NCBI RefSeq assembly: GCF_000208745.1
Contig: NC_030855.1
Coordinates: 10,525,270-10,589,269, forward strand
Source: Theobroma cacao
Lineage: Eukaryota > Streptophyta > Magnoliopsida > Malvales > Malvaceae
Reading direction: 5' to 3'
DNA: 64,000 nucleotides
Below the pieces are notes generated by a model. It saw only the letters and a list, made by a program, of their open reading frames with translations. It searched no databases and was not told the DNA's origin. Positions 27,601-36,729 of this stretch are shown here, piece by piece. The position numbers and the translations under genes are program-made. How positions within the stretch are numbered: the stretch's first letter is position 1; each line of letters starts with the position of its first letter.

Positions 27601-30600
27601 GAGTCCCACATGTCCCCAACTTAAGTCACACTTTTGGATGCAATCATTTGCATGTAATAATAACCTCAGATGCAATTTTTCATTCTCTCATACAACCTCA
27701 TTGACTTGGTTAATTAATTTCACTTCATTTGCATTTACATGTTACAAAATTTTTCACTATTTAAATAATATATATAATATAATATAATGAATAAAATATT
27801 ATTTTAATCATTATATCCAATAATTTTATTTTTTTCTCTCCCACTTAGACTTAACCTATATCTCACATGATGCAACCCATTCTTGCATCAAAATTATTTT
27901 AATATTATTTTCTTAATAAAATATTATTTTATTTTGAAATTTTTCACTTTTCTTCTTAGGTTTCAAAGTGTCTTGCTTTGTCCTGGTTACTTTCAAATCA
28001 TCTTCTCACTCCGCTAACTCATCCTCAATAAAACATTATTATTTTAATATTATTTTCTCACATATCAAAATATTCCTATCACCCTTCACCACTCTTTAGC
28101 ATTTCAATTAGCTTCAATTGACCTTCGTCTTATTGACAAGGTCATATGGGCTACTATACCAAGGTATGGGGTGTTACATGAGTAGTTTCAAGATGCTAAG
28201 GGGAAAAAATTGCAACAAATAATATGAAATTTAAACTACAATGATGCATGTATGCAAGACTAACAAATTCAATGCTCATGACATGTCATCTTATGATCAG
28301 AGGGGTTTGGTGCCAGCATATAAAGATAACAACTATTTTTTTTATGTTTTGAAAAAGAAATTAGGACAGCCAAATTTATTTGGAAAAAGCTAATTTACTA
28401 GCTTCGCAAATCAAATATATAATAGTCAATCTAATGGAGAATTTACCAAAAGTAAAGTACTTGAGAACCTCTACTCATTTGCTTTCGAAATTAAGAGAGA
28501 GCCTTTCAAATTGGACTTCAAATTTGGAATCTGAAGGTCGAAATTAGCAAAGGAGGTTCCAAAAATTGTTGATGTGTCGTTGCATGGTGCACACGTGGAT
28601 GCTGACATGACATTGGTTGGTGAAATAGCATTTGGTGGTGCAGTCTAGTGTGCGAAACGTGTTGAGTCCCTGACCCTTAGTGGCCACAACCTAACCCAGC
28701 ATGTGCAATGGCTTTTGTGTATGAAACTTCACCTGCAAGACAATTTGTGGCTGGTGACAAAGGTGGTTGTGCCTCTATTCAGCGGCCAGATAGCAATATA
28801 TCTAGCTTCAAAGTTTCGGTTGTTATTCCTTAATTCTTTTCTGATGCATGGTGAGGCTAACAGTGATCTCACTTAATGGGATTATCAATGAGAGACTGGC
28901 GAAGCTAGTGGCAACAAATATTGGTGATTGGATGGCCAATGGGGGCAAACTAGTTTTCTTGTTGTTTGGGCACTTTTGTATTTTTGAACTTCTTTTTTTT
29001 TTCCCCATAAACAAGCCTAGATGGATTTTTTTTTTAATTTATTGATCTAGAGGGTAGACGAATAGTAAAAGCCATTTTAGAGCTCTAATACCAAATTGAT
29101 GTAAAACGAGGGAAAGAGATAGAAAATAAAAATTTAGAAGAAAATTAGAACCAGACAAAAGCACTTAAGAAGGAACAGAGGAAATCAGGGGAGAAAGAGA
29201 AGAATTTATCTGATTAAAAAGGGTTAAAAAGGGTTACTATTGATAAGTGCAGCTTGATGTTAATATGATTGCCTGTACAATTTATCTGATTTCATTCAAT
29301 TAAGAGATAAGCATCCATGTTATGACACATTGTTATCCTTGATGTAGCCCTTTTTTATCGAAGTATTGTTTGTAGATGACATGGATGATATGACAGATTC
29401 TTATCCTTGTTTAACCTCTTTTTCCTGAAGTATTGTTTGCAAACTGTCATTTTTATTAATTGTTCCTCTATAATTATGTGTAGATTAATGCTTCACAGAA
29501 GGAGTTTGAGAGGATGCTTCAAGAACAAAGGTGTTCTCTAATTGGAATGAAAGCTTATAAAACCCTACACCTAAGAAATAAAAAAAATTGCATGCCATTT
29601 CTTCAGTTTATGTACTGCATTTTGAAATTACCTTACAACTAATTATGTTTTGCAATAAATTTCTTCTTATTCACTAATAGGGGATCTCAAAACGTGGTCA
29701 TAATTAAATAGTATTGAGTGACATATTCTAGGTTCTAAATGGCACATTAGGCAAATATAATATCATGTTGAAGGATGAGCCCAAGTCTGAAATCATAATT
29801 CTTGTGGCCTTATCTCCTTCACATACGCCTGTAACAATAAACTAATGGCATATTGGTCATTTCTGGGAGATCTATAACCCGTTTTGTCTGCATAGTACTA
29901 TGTAGAGGGTCTACTAGGGATCTCATGGGACATGACCTAAGGGAACCTTCTACCTATAAATATGACGACATAAGTACTCCAAGGTAAATTTTCCCATGCA
30001 CACTTTGAAATACTGTGCCCTGTTTCACACTTCATCAAACCCACCAACTTTGGCATTGCAAGTGTTGAGAAGATGCATAAAGATTTGAAATAATTTTGAG
30101 GGATCCATTGTGCTGTCATTCCTTTCCCTTTGGAAGTTTGGAAGTGGGTGGGCTCTATGAACTAGCTCCTTAAGTAGAGTAGAGATGTCCATTGTTGGTC
30201 AATCAGTCATTTTTTTCGAGTGTACTGTACTTTCTTAGTTAAGCAGAGCTCTTTGAAAGTTGAGGCTTGTATGTGCGTTGATTGGCTCATGAGGGTTAGG
30301 TGACTCGAGATTTGGTGGATATGCTCAATGTGTTACTATTAGATTAGCATGGCAAGTGCTTGGATCTAGCTTGGTAAGTGGTTGTATTCATCTATTATGA
30401 TAAAGGGGGATTGGATGGAATTTGATATAGTACTAGGTAATGGTCAGTGGCAGTGTAAAAGGTACATGGAAAGTGAAAAAAACTTGCTTGGGTGAATTGC
30501 GGTCAAGGTTGTTTGTGTGGTGGTGATTTGGGAGAGGGAATAGTTTATTGTAGGTGAAGTTAACATGGTGCAGGTGTCTAAGGTGTTGAGGAGAGGTACC

Positions 30601-33600
30601 AACAACGGTGGTAGTAATGGGAGAGAGGAGACCTGAAATTGAAGTTGATGGGATAGAAAGTTCCTAGTTGAAGGGATAAGTGAAGATTGAGGAGTATGCT
30701 CTAGACCTTGGGGTGATCCTAGCAAAGAATGATGGTATAGATAATGGTGTGATGGAGGAAAGTAGTAGATCAATTGCTAAGGAAGTAGGTATGGGTAGAT
30801 GACATGCCCCTTTCAATCAGCCCAGAGGTGGTGTGCTGAGGAGGCCATGCTCAGGATGGACAGCATGCTGATGCTCGGGGAGTTGGCTAGGAGAACCCAG
30901 CAGAACCCATTGACTAGGCGCCAGGAAAAGTCTTGGGTAGGCCAGGTGAGACAGCCTGCAAGCCAGATAGGCTAGTCTGCATGCCCTAGTGAATTGCTAG
31001 CCCACCCAAACTGTTCAAACGGCCTGAATATTGTTCCAACAGGTAGGAACAGTATACCAACAGGTTGAAAGGCTTGGAAACACAGCAGAGGCACCTCTAA
31101 AGAGCTGTTGGAGTATGGGGACAACATGGGGTTCAAATTTTCCCCCTCAAGGGCAAGGGGCTATTGAAAAGGGGAGCCCTCTATATAAAGGACATCCTAG
31201 CCCTTTGTAAATGGGTTAGGCTACTGAGAGAGAGCTTAAGGCTTTGTAAATTTATAGAGACATTGTATTAGGAAGCTAGCAATTGTGAATACACACTTCC
31301 TTTGCCATCCTTTATTGTGCTTTACTTTTCTGCACTTTACTTTCCTTTGTTGAGTGAGCCTTTCTTGAGCGTGATCCATTCCCTTCAATGGAAAGGCCAT
31401 TTAGGCTAATTTGGGTAGTGGTGAGGGTCAAGGGTTGTCCAAGGCTGCACGAGTGTTCTTAAGCAGACACCCCTTAACACCTGGTTTCAGAGTGGTGAGA
31501 GGAGAGAGCTCAGTGATCGGAAGAGAATGACGGCGTCATCATCACAACCAGATCCTACCCTGGAGGTATTAGAGGCTCGTGGGGCAGGTAGAGGTTGAGG
31601 GAAAAATGTTACTTTGAGGGAGATGATGTCCTCTATGGATGCACAACTAGCCAAGGTCGAGTTGGTTGTGGGTGAAATGAAGAAGTTCAAGGACTGAGGG
31701 ATGCATCGAAGGGCTAGACTCCATGAGGAAGGAGCTCTGAGGAGAGATGCAAGGTGCCTTGAATGAGGTGGTGGATGGGATGGCACAGGTCATGGTAGTA
31801 GCCTTGATGGAAGAGCTCAGACAGCTCAAGAGTGAGCTTGCTGCGTGTCGAGCAGCCATCACCACCAGTTTGTTGTTGGGATCTTGGGGGGAAATTGCTC
31901 TGCCACGGATATGGATAATTTCGTGTGGGCCATTGAGCAGTACTTCCAAGGGATCGGCATAATAGAGGATGCTAAGGTAAACACCGTTGTTTTTTATTTG
32001 ACTGGTATTGCTCTTTTGTGGGACGTCGAATGTGTGATAGAGTGAGGCACAGAGATTGCGTAATCACCACATGGGACGAATTTGTGAGGGAACTAAGGCA
32101 GCAGTTCAAGCCCGATCATGCGAAGGATGAGGCTCGAGGCAAGCTTCTCTGACTCATGCAAAGAGGTAGAGTGAGGCAGTATTGCAAGGAGTTCTCGGAG
32201 TTGATGCTGATGATACTGGATTTCAGTGAGAAGGAAGCATTCTTTTCCTTGGATGGGCTGAGACCATGGGCAAAGATCGAGTTGCAGCGTTGAGCAGTGT
32301 AGAATTTGAGTCAGGCAATGGCAGCAGCGGAATCATTGATTGAGTTTGAGTGCGTTAAACCTCTTGAATCGTGGAGTGAATGTGATGAGAGAGGACAGCA
32401 GCTCCTCATCTGACAAAGAAGAGGCTGGAGAGAAGCCGAGACACCACAAGGCCAAGATTGACGGGGCTGCCTGTGGAAGGGGCAATGTGAAAAGGCCCAT
32501 GACTTGCCACTGGTGTATAGGTCCACACTAAGTGAGGGACTGCCTAGTGAGAAAGAAGTTCTCAGCCATAGAAAGGACTGAGTCAAAAAATGAGAGTAGT
32601 GGCCAATAGCATGAGGAGCCCAAGAGAGTGTTGGGGCTGGGTGCCATCAGAGAAAGGATCCATCGAGCAATAGAGGATGGGCATGATGAGGTGGTCGAGA
32701 AGTGTCATATTTCGAGACCTGGAGTACAGCCTGATCATTCTTGAGAGAGTGTGCCCAAAGAGATGCACAAGGGAAGGTGGAGCCAGAGGCTCAGAAGGTT
32801 AAGGGGATTGATGCTGGATGAGAGTGCCAAGAATTCTCTCATCATTAGATAGTGGTGGCAAGGTGCCATAGCCGAAGAGTGGGTCAGATGCAAGTGGCAG
32901 TAGAGTGCCACAAGCCCAGGCCAGAAGTGCAACTAGACAGCTCTAGAGGGTGCGCGTGGAGATAGTTTCAAGACAGCATTGCGTGAAGTGAGTGCGCACA
33001 ATTGGGAAGTCTGAGGAAAAGACATACGAGACGTGCGAGGTGTGAAGCAAGGCATGGCAATACCCTAGCAATGCGGGCATTGCTCGAATGAATGGGTGTG
33101 TGCCACGCCCCTATTGATCAGCCCAAAGGTGGTGCGCTGAGGAGGCCATCAAGCACGGCACAAGAGGATGGGCAGCATGCTGATGCTCGAGGAGTTGGCC
33201 AGAAGAACCCAGCAGAACCCGCTGACCAGCTGTCAAGAATAGTCCTGGGCAAGCCAAGTGGGCCAACTTGAGCACGGCCTGCATGCCAGACAGGCCAGCC
33301 TGTGCGCCCTAATGAGTAACCAACATGCAAATAGCACGCCCACAACTATCCAACAGGCAAGAACAGTACTCCAACTGTTTGTAGGCTTGGAAATTGCATC
33401 AAAGGCTCCTCCAAAGAGCTGTTGGAGTATACGGATCACTTGGTGTTCAAAATTTCCCCCCTTGAGGCGAAGGAGTTGTAAAAGGGAGCCCTCTATATAA
33501 TGGGCATCCCACACTCTTGTAAATAGGTTAGTGAGAGAAAGCTTGAGGTTTTATAAATTTGTAGAGGCATTGTATCAGGAAGCCAGTAATTGTGAAAACA

Positions 33601-34704
33601 CACTTCCTTTGCCATCCGTTATCGTGCTTTACTTTTCCGCACTTTCCTTTTGTTGAGTGAACCCAACCTCTCTTGAGCACGATCCATTCCCTTGAGTGGA
33701 AGGGCCATCTATGCTAACTTGGGTAAGTGGTGAAGGTTAAGGGCTGTCCAAGACCGCATGAGAGTGTTCTCAAGCAAACACCCTGTGACACAGGTATGGC
33801 TCTTTCCCGCAGACTATTTGAAGTGATGATGTTGGTTCAACAAGGGGGCTTGTGGGCCGACCACTTTGATGCTTGATCATTAAGTGTGAACCTGGAACTG
33901 GTAGGTCATGTTTGTAGGTATTAGAAAAATGCTTGAGGTTATGGCTTGTGAGATCTGCTGGTGAGCCCACTTCATCATGTTGTGCAGATTGAGGTGGTTA
34001 TTGGTCTATTGGCAATGACCATAATGTGCTTAGTTTGTTGGCTATGTGCGGAAGTGTAGGAGATAAGGTCACATGTATTTACAATTTGGGCCTTGGGACC
34101 ATATCGCAGCTATCATAAAGGAAGCAACCATACTAGATTATTGGAGTGTTGCAGAACTTGGCAACTTAAGCTAGACTTTTTCCGTGGACTTAACTCTTAG
34201 TCTATTTAATTCCACATATCACATCTCATTTGAGAATAGTTGATACCTTCAACTGAGGGAAAGTTTCAAGGTTGTTTAACTGTTAGGAAAAGAATGCCAG
34301 CCAGCTTCACTAACATCTAAATTATGCTAGGTTTTTTTTTTTTTTTTGAAATTTCATGGTATATTGAAAACAGAGGTAAGTAAAAACTTTACCCCTGGAA
34401 AGCAACAAAGTGATTCATGTCTGTTACTGTCCAAAGTTAAGAATAACAGCCTAAATTATGCTAGTTGAACGTACCAAAGTTAGAGCAATAATTGGCTCAA
34501 GATCCAACTTAAAGTGTGGATGTTGGGTGATTGTTTGATGAAGTGTGCTGTGCAGCTTTGATACAAAATGTTTTTGATTCATCTTCTTCCTTTTTCAGAT
34601 CTAGTTCATTTCAAGGTAAATTGTTAAAGCACAATCTCAATTCTGAAGTTGTTGATGCTCTTAAGGATCTAAGAAGACAGCTTTCTGAAAATGAGTCCAA
34701 ATAA
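12672..34704 (+). CDS. YacP/Rae1-like NYN-domain ribonuclease, probably plastid-targeted (10 exons)
   Basis: Spliced CDS: 12672-12782, 13345-13416, 13499-13623, 13706-13866, 14294-14363, 16007-16061, 16745-16828, 23715-23753, 29484-29530, 34599-34704. The total is 870 nt, or 289 residues plus TAA. Every intron is GT-AG and all phases join without a stop. Residues 1-37 (exon 1) are basic and Ser/Thr-rich, without acidic residues up to the exon end, and look like a plastid transit peptide. A lysine/arginine-rich linker follows (about 56-85), then the NYN/PIN-like domain (about 112-240). Its acidic positions are in place: VDGYN (D118), VFDAM (D165), ADAWIE (D192, E196) and VTSD (D216). Bacillus YacP/Rae1 is a ribosome-associated endoribonuclease. 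Plants carry one-domain homologues of about 300 residues. RNase activity here is inferred from the family. Start choice: ATG 12672 gives the targeting-like N-terminus; in-frame alternatives are 12513 and 12741. The intron 1 and 4 donors (GTTTTC, GTTTGT) are weak but fit the frame. Introns 5 and 7-9 hold transposons, yet no exon is damaged. Confidence 0.9.
14489..14960. mobile_element. hAT-type MITE in intron 5
   Basis: Terminal inverted repeats read TAGACTTGACAATTT at the left and, reverse-complemented, CAGACCTGGCAATTT at the right. The 8 bp flanks GTTTTGAC (14481-14488) and GTTTTGAT (14961-14968) match at 7 of 8 bases, and 8 bp is the hAT target length. The 472 bp interior is rich in repeated CATGTTAA/TTAAACATG-like words and has no coding capacity. 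The small open frame at 14766-14978 inside it is not a gene. Confidence 0.75.
17845..17925. repeat. Short tandem duplication in intron 7
   Basis: Two adjacent copies of about 36 bp, sharing GAGTAATAGAGTAAGGGATA, separated only by the unit junction. Confidence 0.8.
18236..19866. mobile_element. Possible non-autonomous DNA element in intron 7
   Basis: The left part has two diverged copies of a TTTGGTAACC...AAAATATTTTACA unit (18241-18300 and 18306-18370). The right end carries CCGAAAACC/TTTTCGGAAAATATTTT words followed by ACGGACCCTAAA. TTTTCCGGAAAA-rich ends meeting GGGTCCGTTTG are seen in some plant MITE-like families. I could not define clean inverted termini or a target duplication, so the class is uncertain. 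Confidence 0.35.
19421..19574. repeat. 77 bp tandem duplication in intron 7
   Basis: Two adjacent copies starting CCTATACTTATAAAT at 19421 and 19498, with a few substitutions between them. Confidence 0.85.
19870..22886. other. Rest of intron 7, nothing recognised
   Basis: AT-rich intron sequence with short poly-T and poly-A tracts (for example around 21645-21690). Open frames here, such as 20728-20979 on the minus strand or 21788-21994 on the plus strand, lack any family signature. A pyrimidine-rich patch lies at 21690-21960. Confidence 0.5.
22887..23362. repeat. 238 bp tandem duplication in intron 7
   Basis: The unit beginning TTTGCTATTTGATTGAG at 22887 recurs at 23125 as TTTGCTATTCGATTGAG. 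The two copies are collinear over the full 238 bp with only scattered substitutions, so the duplication is fairly recent. Confidence 0.92.
24020..29235 (-). mobile_element. Degenerate LTR-element remnant in intron 8 (host of the palindrome)
   Basis: Outside the palindromic insertion, this stretch looks like the non-coding or decayed interior of an LTR element. The main evidence is a minus-strand primer-binding-like motif, complement of GCTCTAATACCAA (29081-29093), close to the initiator-tRNA-Met binding core TGGTATCAGAGC. An apparent LTR end begins near 29099. The opposite LTR is not recognised and no protein domain could be read, so limits and class are tentative. Confidence 0.3.
25169..28178. 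mobile_element. Palindromic LTR-like element with 5 bp target duplication, in intron 8
   Basis: It starts TGTAACACCTCATACC and ends with the inverse, GGTATGGGGTGTTACA. The left arm 25169-26143 matches the complement of about 27190-28178 along its full length (roughly 85% by eye, with small indels). The centre, about 26144-27190, is not inverted and resembles the middle of an LTR. A perfect 5 bp duplication TGAGT flanks the whole at 25164-25168 and 28179-28183. TG...CA termini and 5 bp duplication are signs of LTR-retrotransposon integration, and TGTAACACC is also the start of the chromovirus LTR at 54614. So both outer ends look like LTR 5' (U3) ends. The frames at 25739-25945 (-) and 27296-27787 (+) encode matching peptides only because the arms mirror each other. 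It could be a foldback element, an integrated inverted LTR cDNA, or a rearranged nest. Confidence 0.85.
30792..31480 (+). repeat. 5' LTR of the GAG-only element
   Basis: Begins TGGGTAGATGACATGCCCC and ends CCCCTTAACAC. A TATA-like TATATAAAGG lies near 31191-31200, in the right place for an LTR promoter; the 3' LTR has TATATAATGG near 33494-33503. Confidence 0.75.
31482..31495 (+). promoter_or_regulatory. Primer-binding site of the GAG-only element
   Basis: TGGTTTCAGAGTGG directly after the 5' LTR is a diverged form of TGGTATCAGAGC, complementary to initiator tRNA-Met. Confidence 0.65.
31527..32560 (+). pseudogene. Retrotransposon gag, decayed
   Basis: The reading starts at ATG 31527 and continues through several frames with in-frame stops and frameshifts. 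The Ty3/gypsy gag domain is recognisable around 31870-32290 (FVWAIEQYFQ, then WDEFVRELRQQF, then YCKEFSELM). A CCHC zinc knuckle lies at 32505-32543, with CHWC, then PH, then VRDC, spaced C-x2-C-x3-H-x4-C. One stop codon falls inside the knuckle. No pol domain follows before the 3' LTR. Gag packages element RNA; this copy cannot make an intact one. Confidence 0.75.
33093..33791 (+). repeat. 3' LTR of the GAG-only element
   Basis: Begins TGGGTGTGTGCCACGCCCC and ends CACCCTGTGACAC. It is collinear with 30792-31480 but visibly diverged, so the insertion is not recent. I see no clear polypurine tract just upstream. Confidence 0.75.
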
Positions 34705-36729
34705 CTATTCTGGTTTGGTGTGATGTTATTGGTTCGAGCCGGATACTGCAAAATCAAAAAGGTAATCTTAGTAGATATCTAGGTAGGTGCTAAATTCATA
34801 TTCAATATAGTTGTCTCTTTTTAAGATTATTGTTGTATCTTTTTCACTTTTTTATTGCTATTGCTACTCATATCCCGCCTGGATAGACTTTGCAGCTACA
34901 ATTCCTAGTTCTTTTTGTTTTCCATAAATGTTTTGAAGCCATGAGCAAGTTATTCCTTTTGTTTTTGGTAATTTATCGTCAGCTTATGAACCTTGTCTAT
35001 TTACTACTAAGAACATAGATGTTACTTTTCTATTATAACGCTTTCTTTTTTCTTCTTTTTCTTTATCATTGAACTTCATGATTATTGTCCTATTAACTAT
35101 CCTATTATAAATTCTAGCAGGTTTCTAGTGCAGGGGATGTTCTTCTATAAACAAATGCTTCTGGTGACTTATGAGTGGAAAGCAAGGAGTTAAATGCAAC
35201 CGCAGTCCCTAAACTTATTGTGAGGTCATTTTGATTTCCTGAACTTCAAATTGTACCAATTTCCTCCTTAACCTTATTAGATGGTTTTATTTTACTTTTT
35301 TTGTCAATTTGCTCCATTGAAACTAATGAAATTGACATGTAAGCATTCACGTGACACATTGTTGCATATTTCAAAATTTTCTATAAAAGAAAAATTAAAG
35401 AAAAAAAATGCCACGTGGATGCTGGCATGTCATGCTATCACGTAAATTTTGTTAATTTTAATGGAGCAAATGGACGGAGTGGATTAAAATAGATTCATAT
35501 ATTATAGGGTTGAGGATCAGACAGAAACAATTTGAAGTTCTGGGACCAAAAAGATACCTTATAAAAAAAACTTGGAGGCTAGGTAAGCATATTAGCTTTT
35601 GTTGACTTGCTTGTTAGCATAATTATATTTCGATGACGCATTGCCGGTTAGAAAATTAAATAAATTGAAAGTACATATCTTTGCAAAAATGTAGTATCTT
35701 GGTAGGATATAATATTGGTGCCACTTAAAGGTATTTCCAATCTCTTTTTGTTTTTGTATCATAGTAATAAATTATTAGAATTGAAATTGTAGGAAGAACC
35801 ATGCATTGAATTGTCAAAAACTTCTGATGTAAATATCAATTTTCGAATGGTCTATTTGCTTTTGCTGAAAAATCTATTGATTGGGTTAGAAATTAATATG
35901 CAACTTTTTTTTTAATACCGATTTTCATCTCACTCATGACCCAAATCTAATAATTCAAACTATTTATTTTTATTGTCCATTCTCCATTTAAATTCTTTTC
36001 ATTTTCTAAAGTTGTTTTCCAATTTTTATTTTAGAAAATAGTTATAGTTGTGCAAGAAAAGAGAATGTTTGTATGAAGCAAGTTTTTGTTTATGGAGGAA
36101 GGGGTAATGATTAATTTTTTAGAGTAAATTTTACCCACATTCTTTATAATTTTAACTTTTTTCGCATAACATCTTCTAATTTGTTATTTTTTTTTTCAAT
36201 TAGTACCTTGTTGAGTTGTAACAAGAGATTTACTTGTTAGTTTCACTCAATAAAATTATCAAAATATACTCAATTCAATAATTATCTTATTAAGGGATAT
36301 AATTAATTGCCTTAGTTCTCATGAGAACAAAGTCTAAACCACATGGGCAAATTTTGCAGTAAGGTTGTCATTTTTGACCTTATTGTAAAGTCATCATTTT
36401 TGACCTTACTGTAAGGTCAATTAATAAAGACCATATGATCTATGAGATTAAATTACAGTCATTGATTTAAAACTCATAAAGAAACTGGTAAACCAATTCA
36501 ACTGGTAAACAAAAAATCTTCCTTTTGATGGACTCTTTTTATGCCTTATTAAAAGAAATTATTTATTTTTATTTTTTTATTTAATGGTTGAAATTTCATA
36601 TTATAAGTAAGATTATCACTATAATAAATCAAAAAGTCAAAATTAAAAATGTATAATAAAAAAAAACACATGTAATTTAAAATTGTCATTAAAAAACCTA
36701 GACAGTTTTTAAAAGTTATGATTAAAAAT
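34705..36729. other. Downstream region of the NYN gene
   Basis: It contains the 3' untranslated region of the NYN gene, whose end I cannot fix because no canonical AATAAA stands close behind the stop codon. Apart from the MITE at 35190-35585 it is AT-rich with no recognised gene. A small direct repeat, GTCATTTTTGACCTTA with GTCATCATTTTTGACCTTA, lies at 36367-36408. Confidence 0.45.
35190..35585. mobile_element. MITE, probably Mutator-like
   Basis: The left end (CAGTCCCTAAACTTATTG..., with CTGAACTTCAAATTGTACC) is mirrored at the right end (...CAATTTGAAGTTCTGGGACC). Imperfect terminal inverted repeats of about 70 bp carry the GTCCCTAAACTT/GGTCCCAGAACTT words common in plant Mutator-like MITEs. 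Length is about 395 bp and there is no coding capacity. Target duplication not resolved. Confidence 0.6.

Larger units (their letters stand above)
30792..33791 (+). mobile_element. GAG-only (TR-GAG-like) LTR retrotransposon in intron 9
   Basis: Two direct repeats of about 690 bp, 30792-31480 and 33093-33791, are alike along their length (for example GAGGAGGCCAT and GAGTTGG near their starts, CAAAGAGCTGTTGGAGTA in the middle). A possible 5 bp duplication AGGTA flanks the element (30787-30791, 33792-33796). The exact terminal base is uncertain by one or two positions. The interior holds a decayed gag gene and nothing resembling protease, RT or integrase. That layout matches the non-autonomous plant class described as terminal repeats with GAG (TR-GAG). 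It is richer in G+C than the surrounding intron. Confidence 0.8.

Noticed and set aside
27296..27787. 163-codon hydrophobic open frame, with a look-alike at 25739-25945 on the other strand
   Set aside because: The two are mirror images in the inverted arms of the palindromic element. T-rich DNA gives Phe/Leu-rich peptides by chance, and there is no conserved domain.
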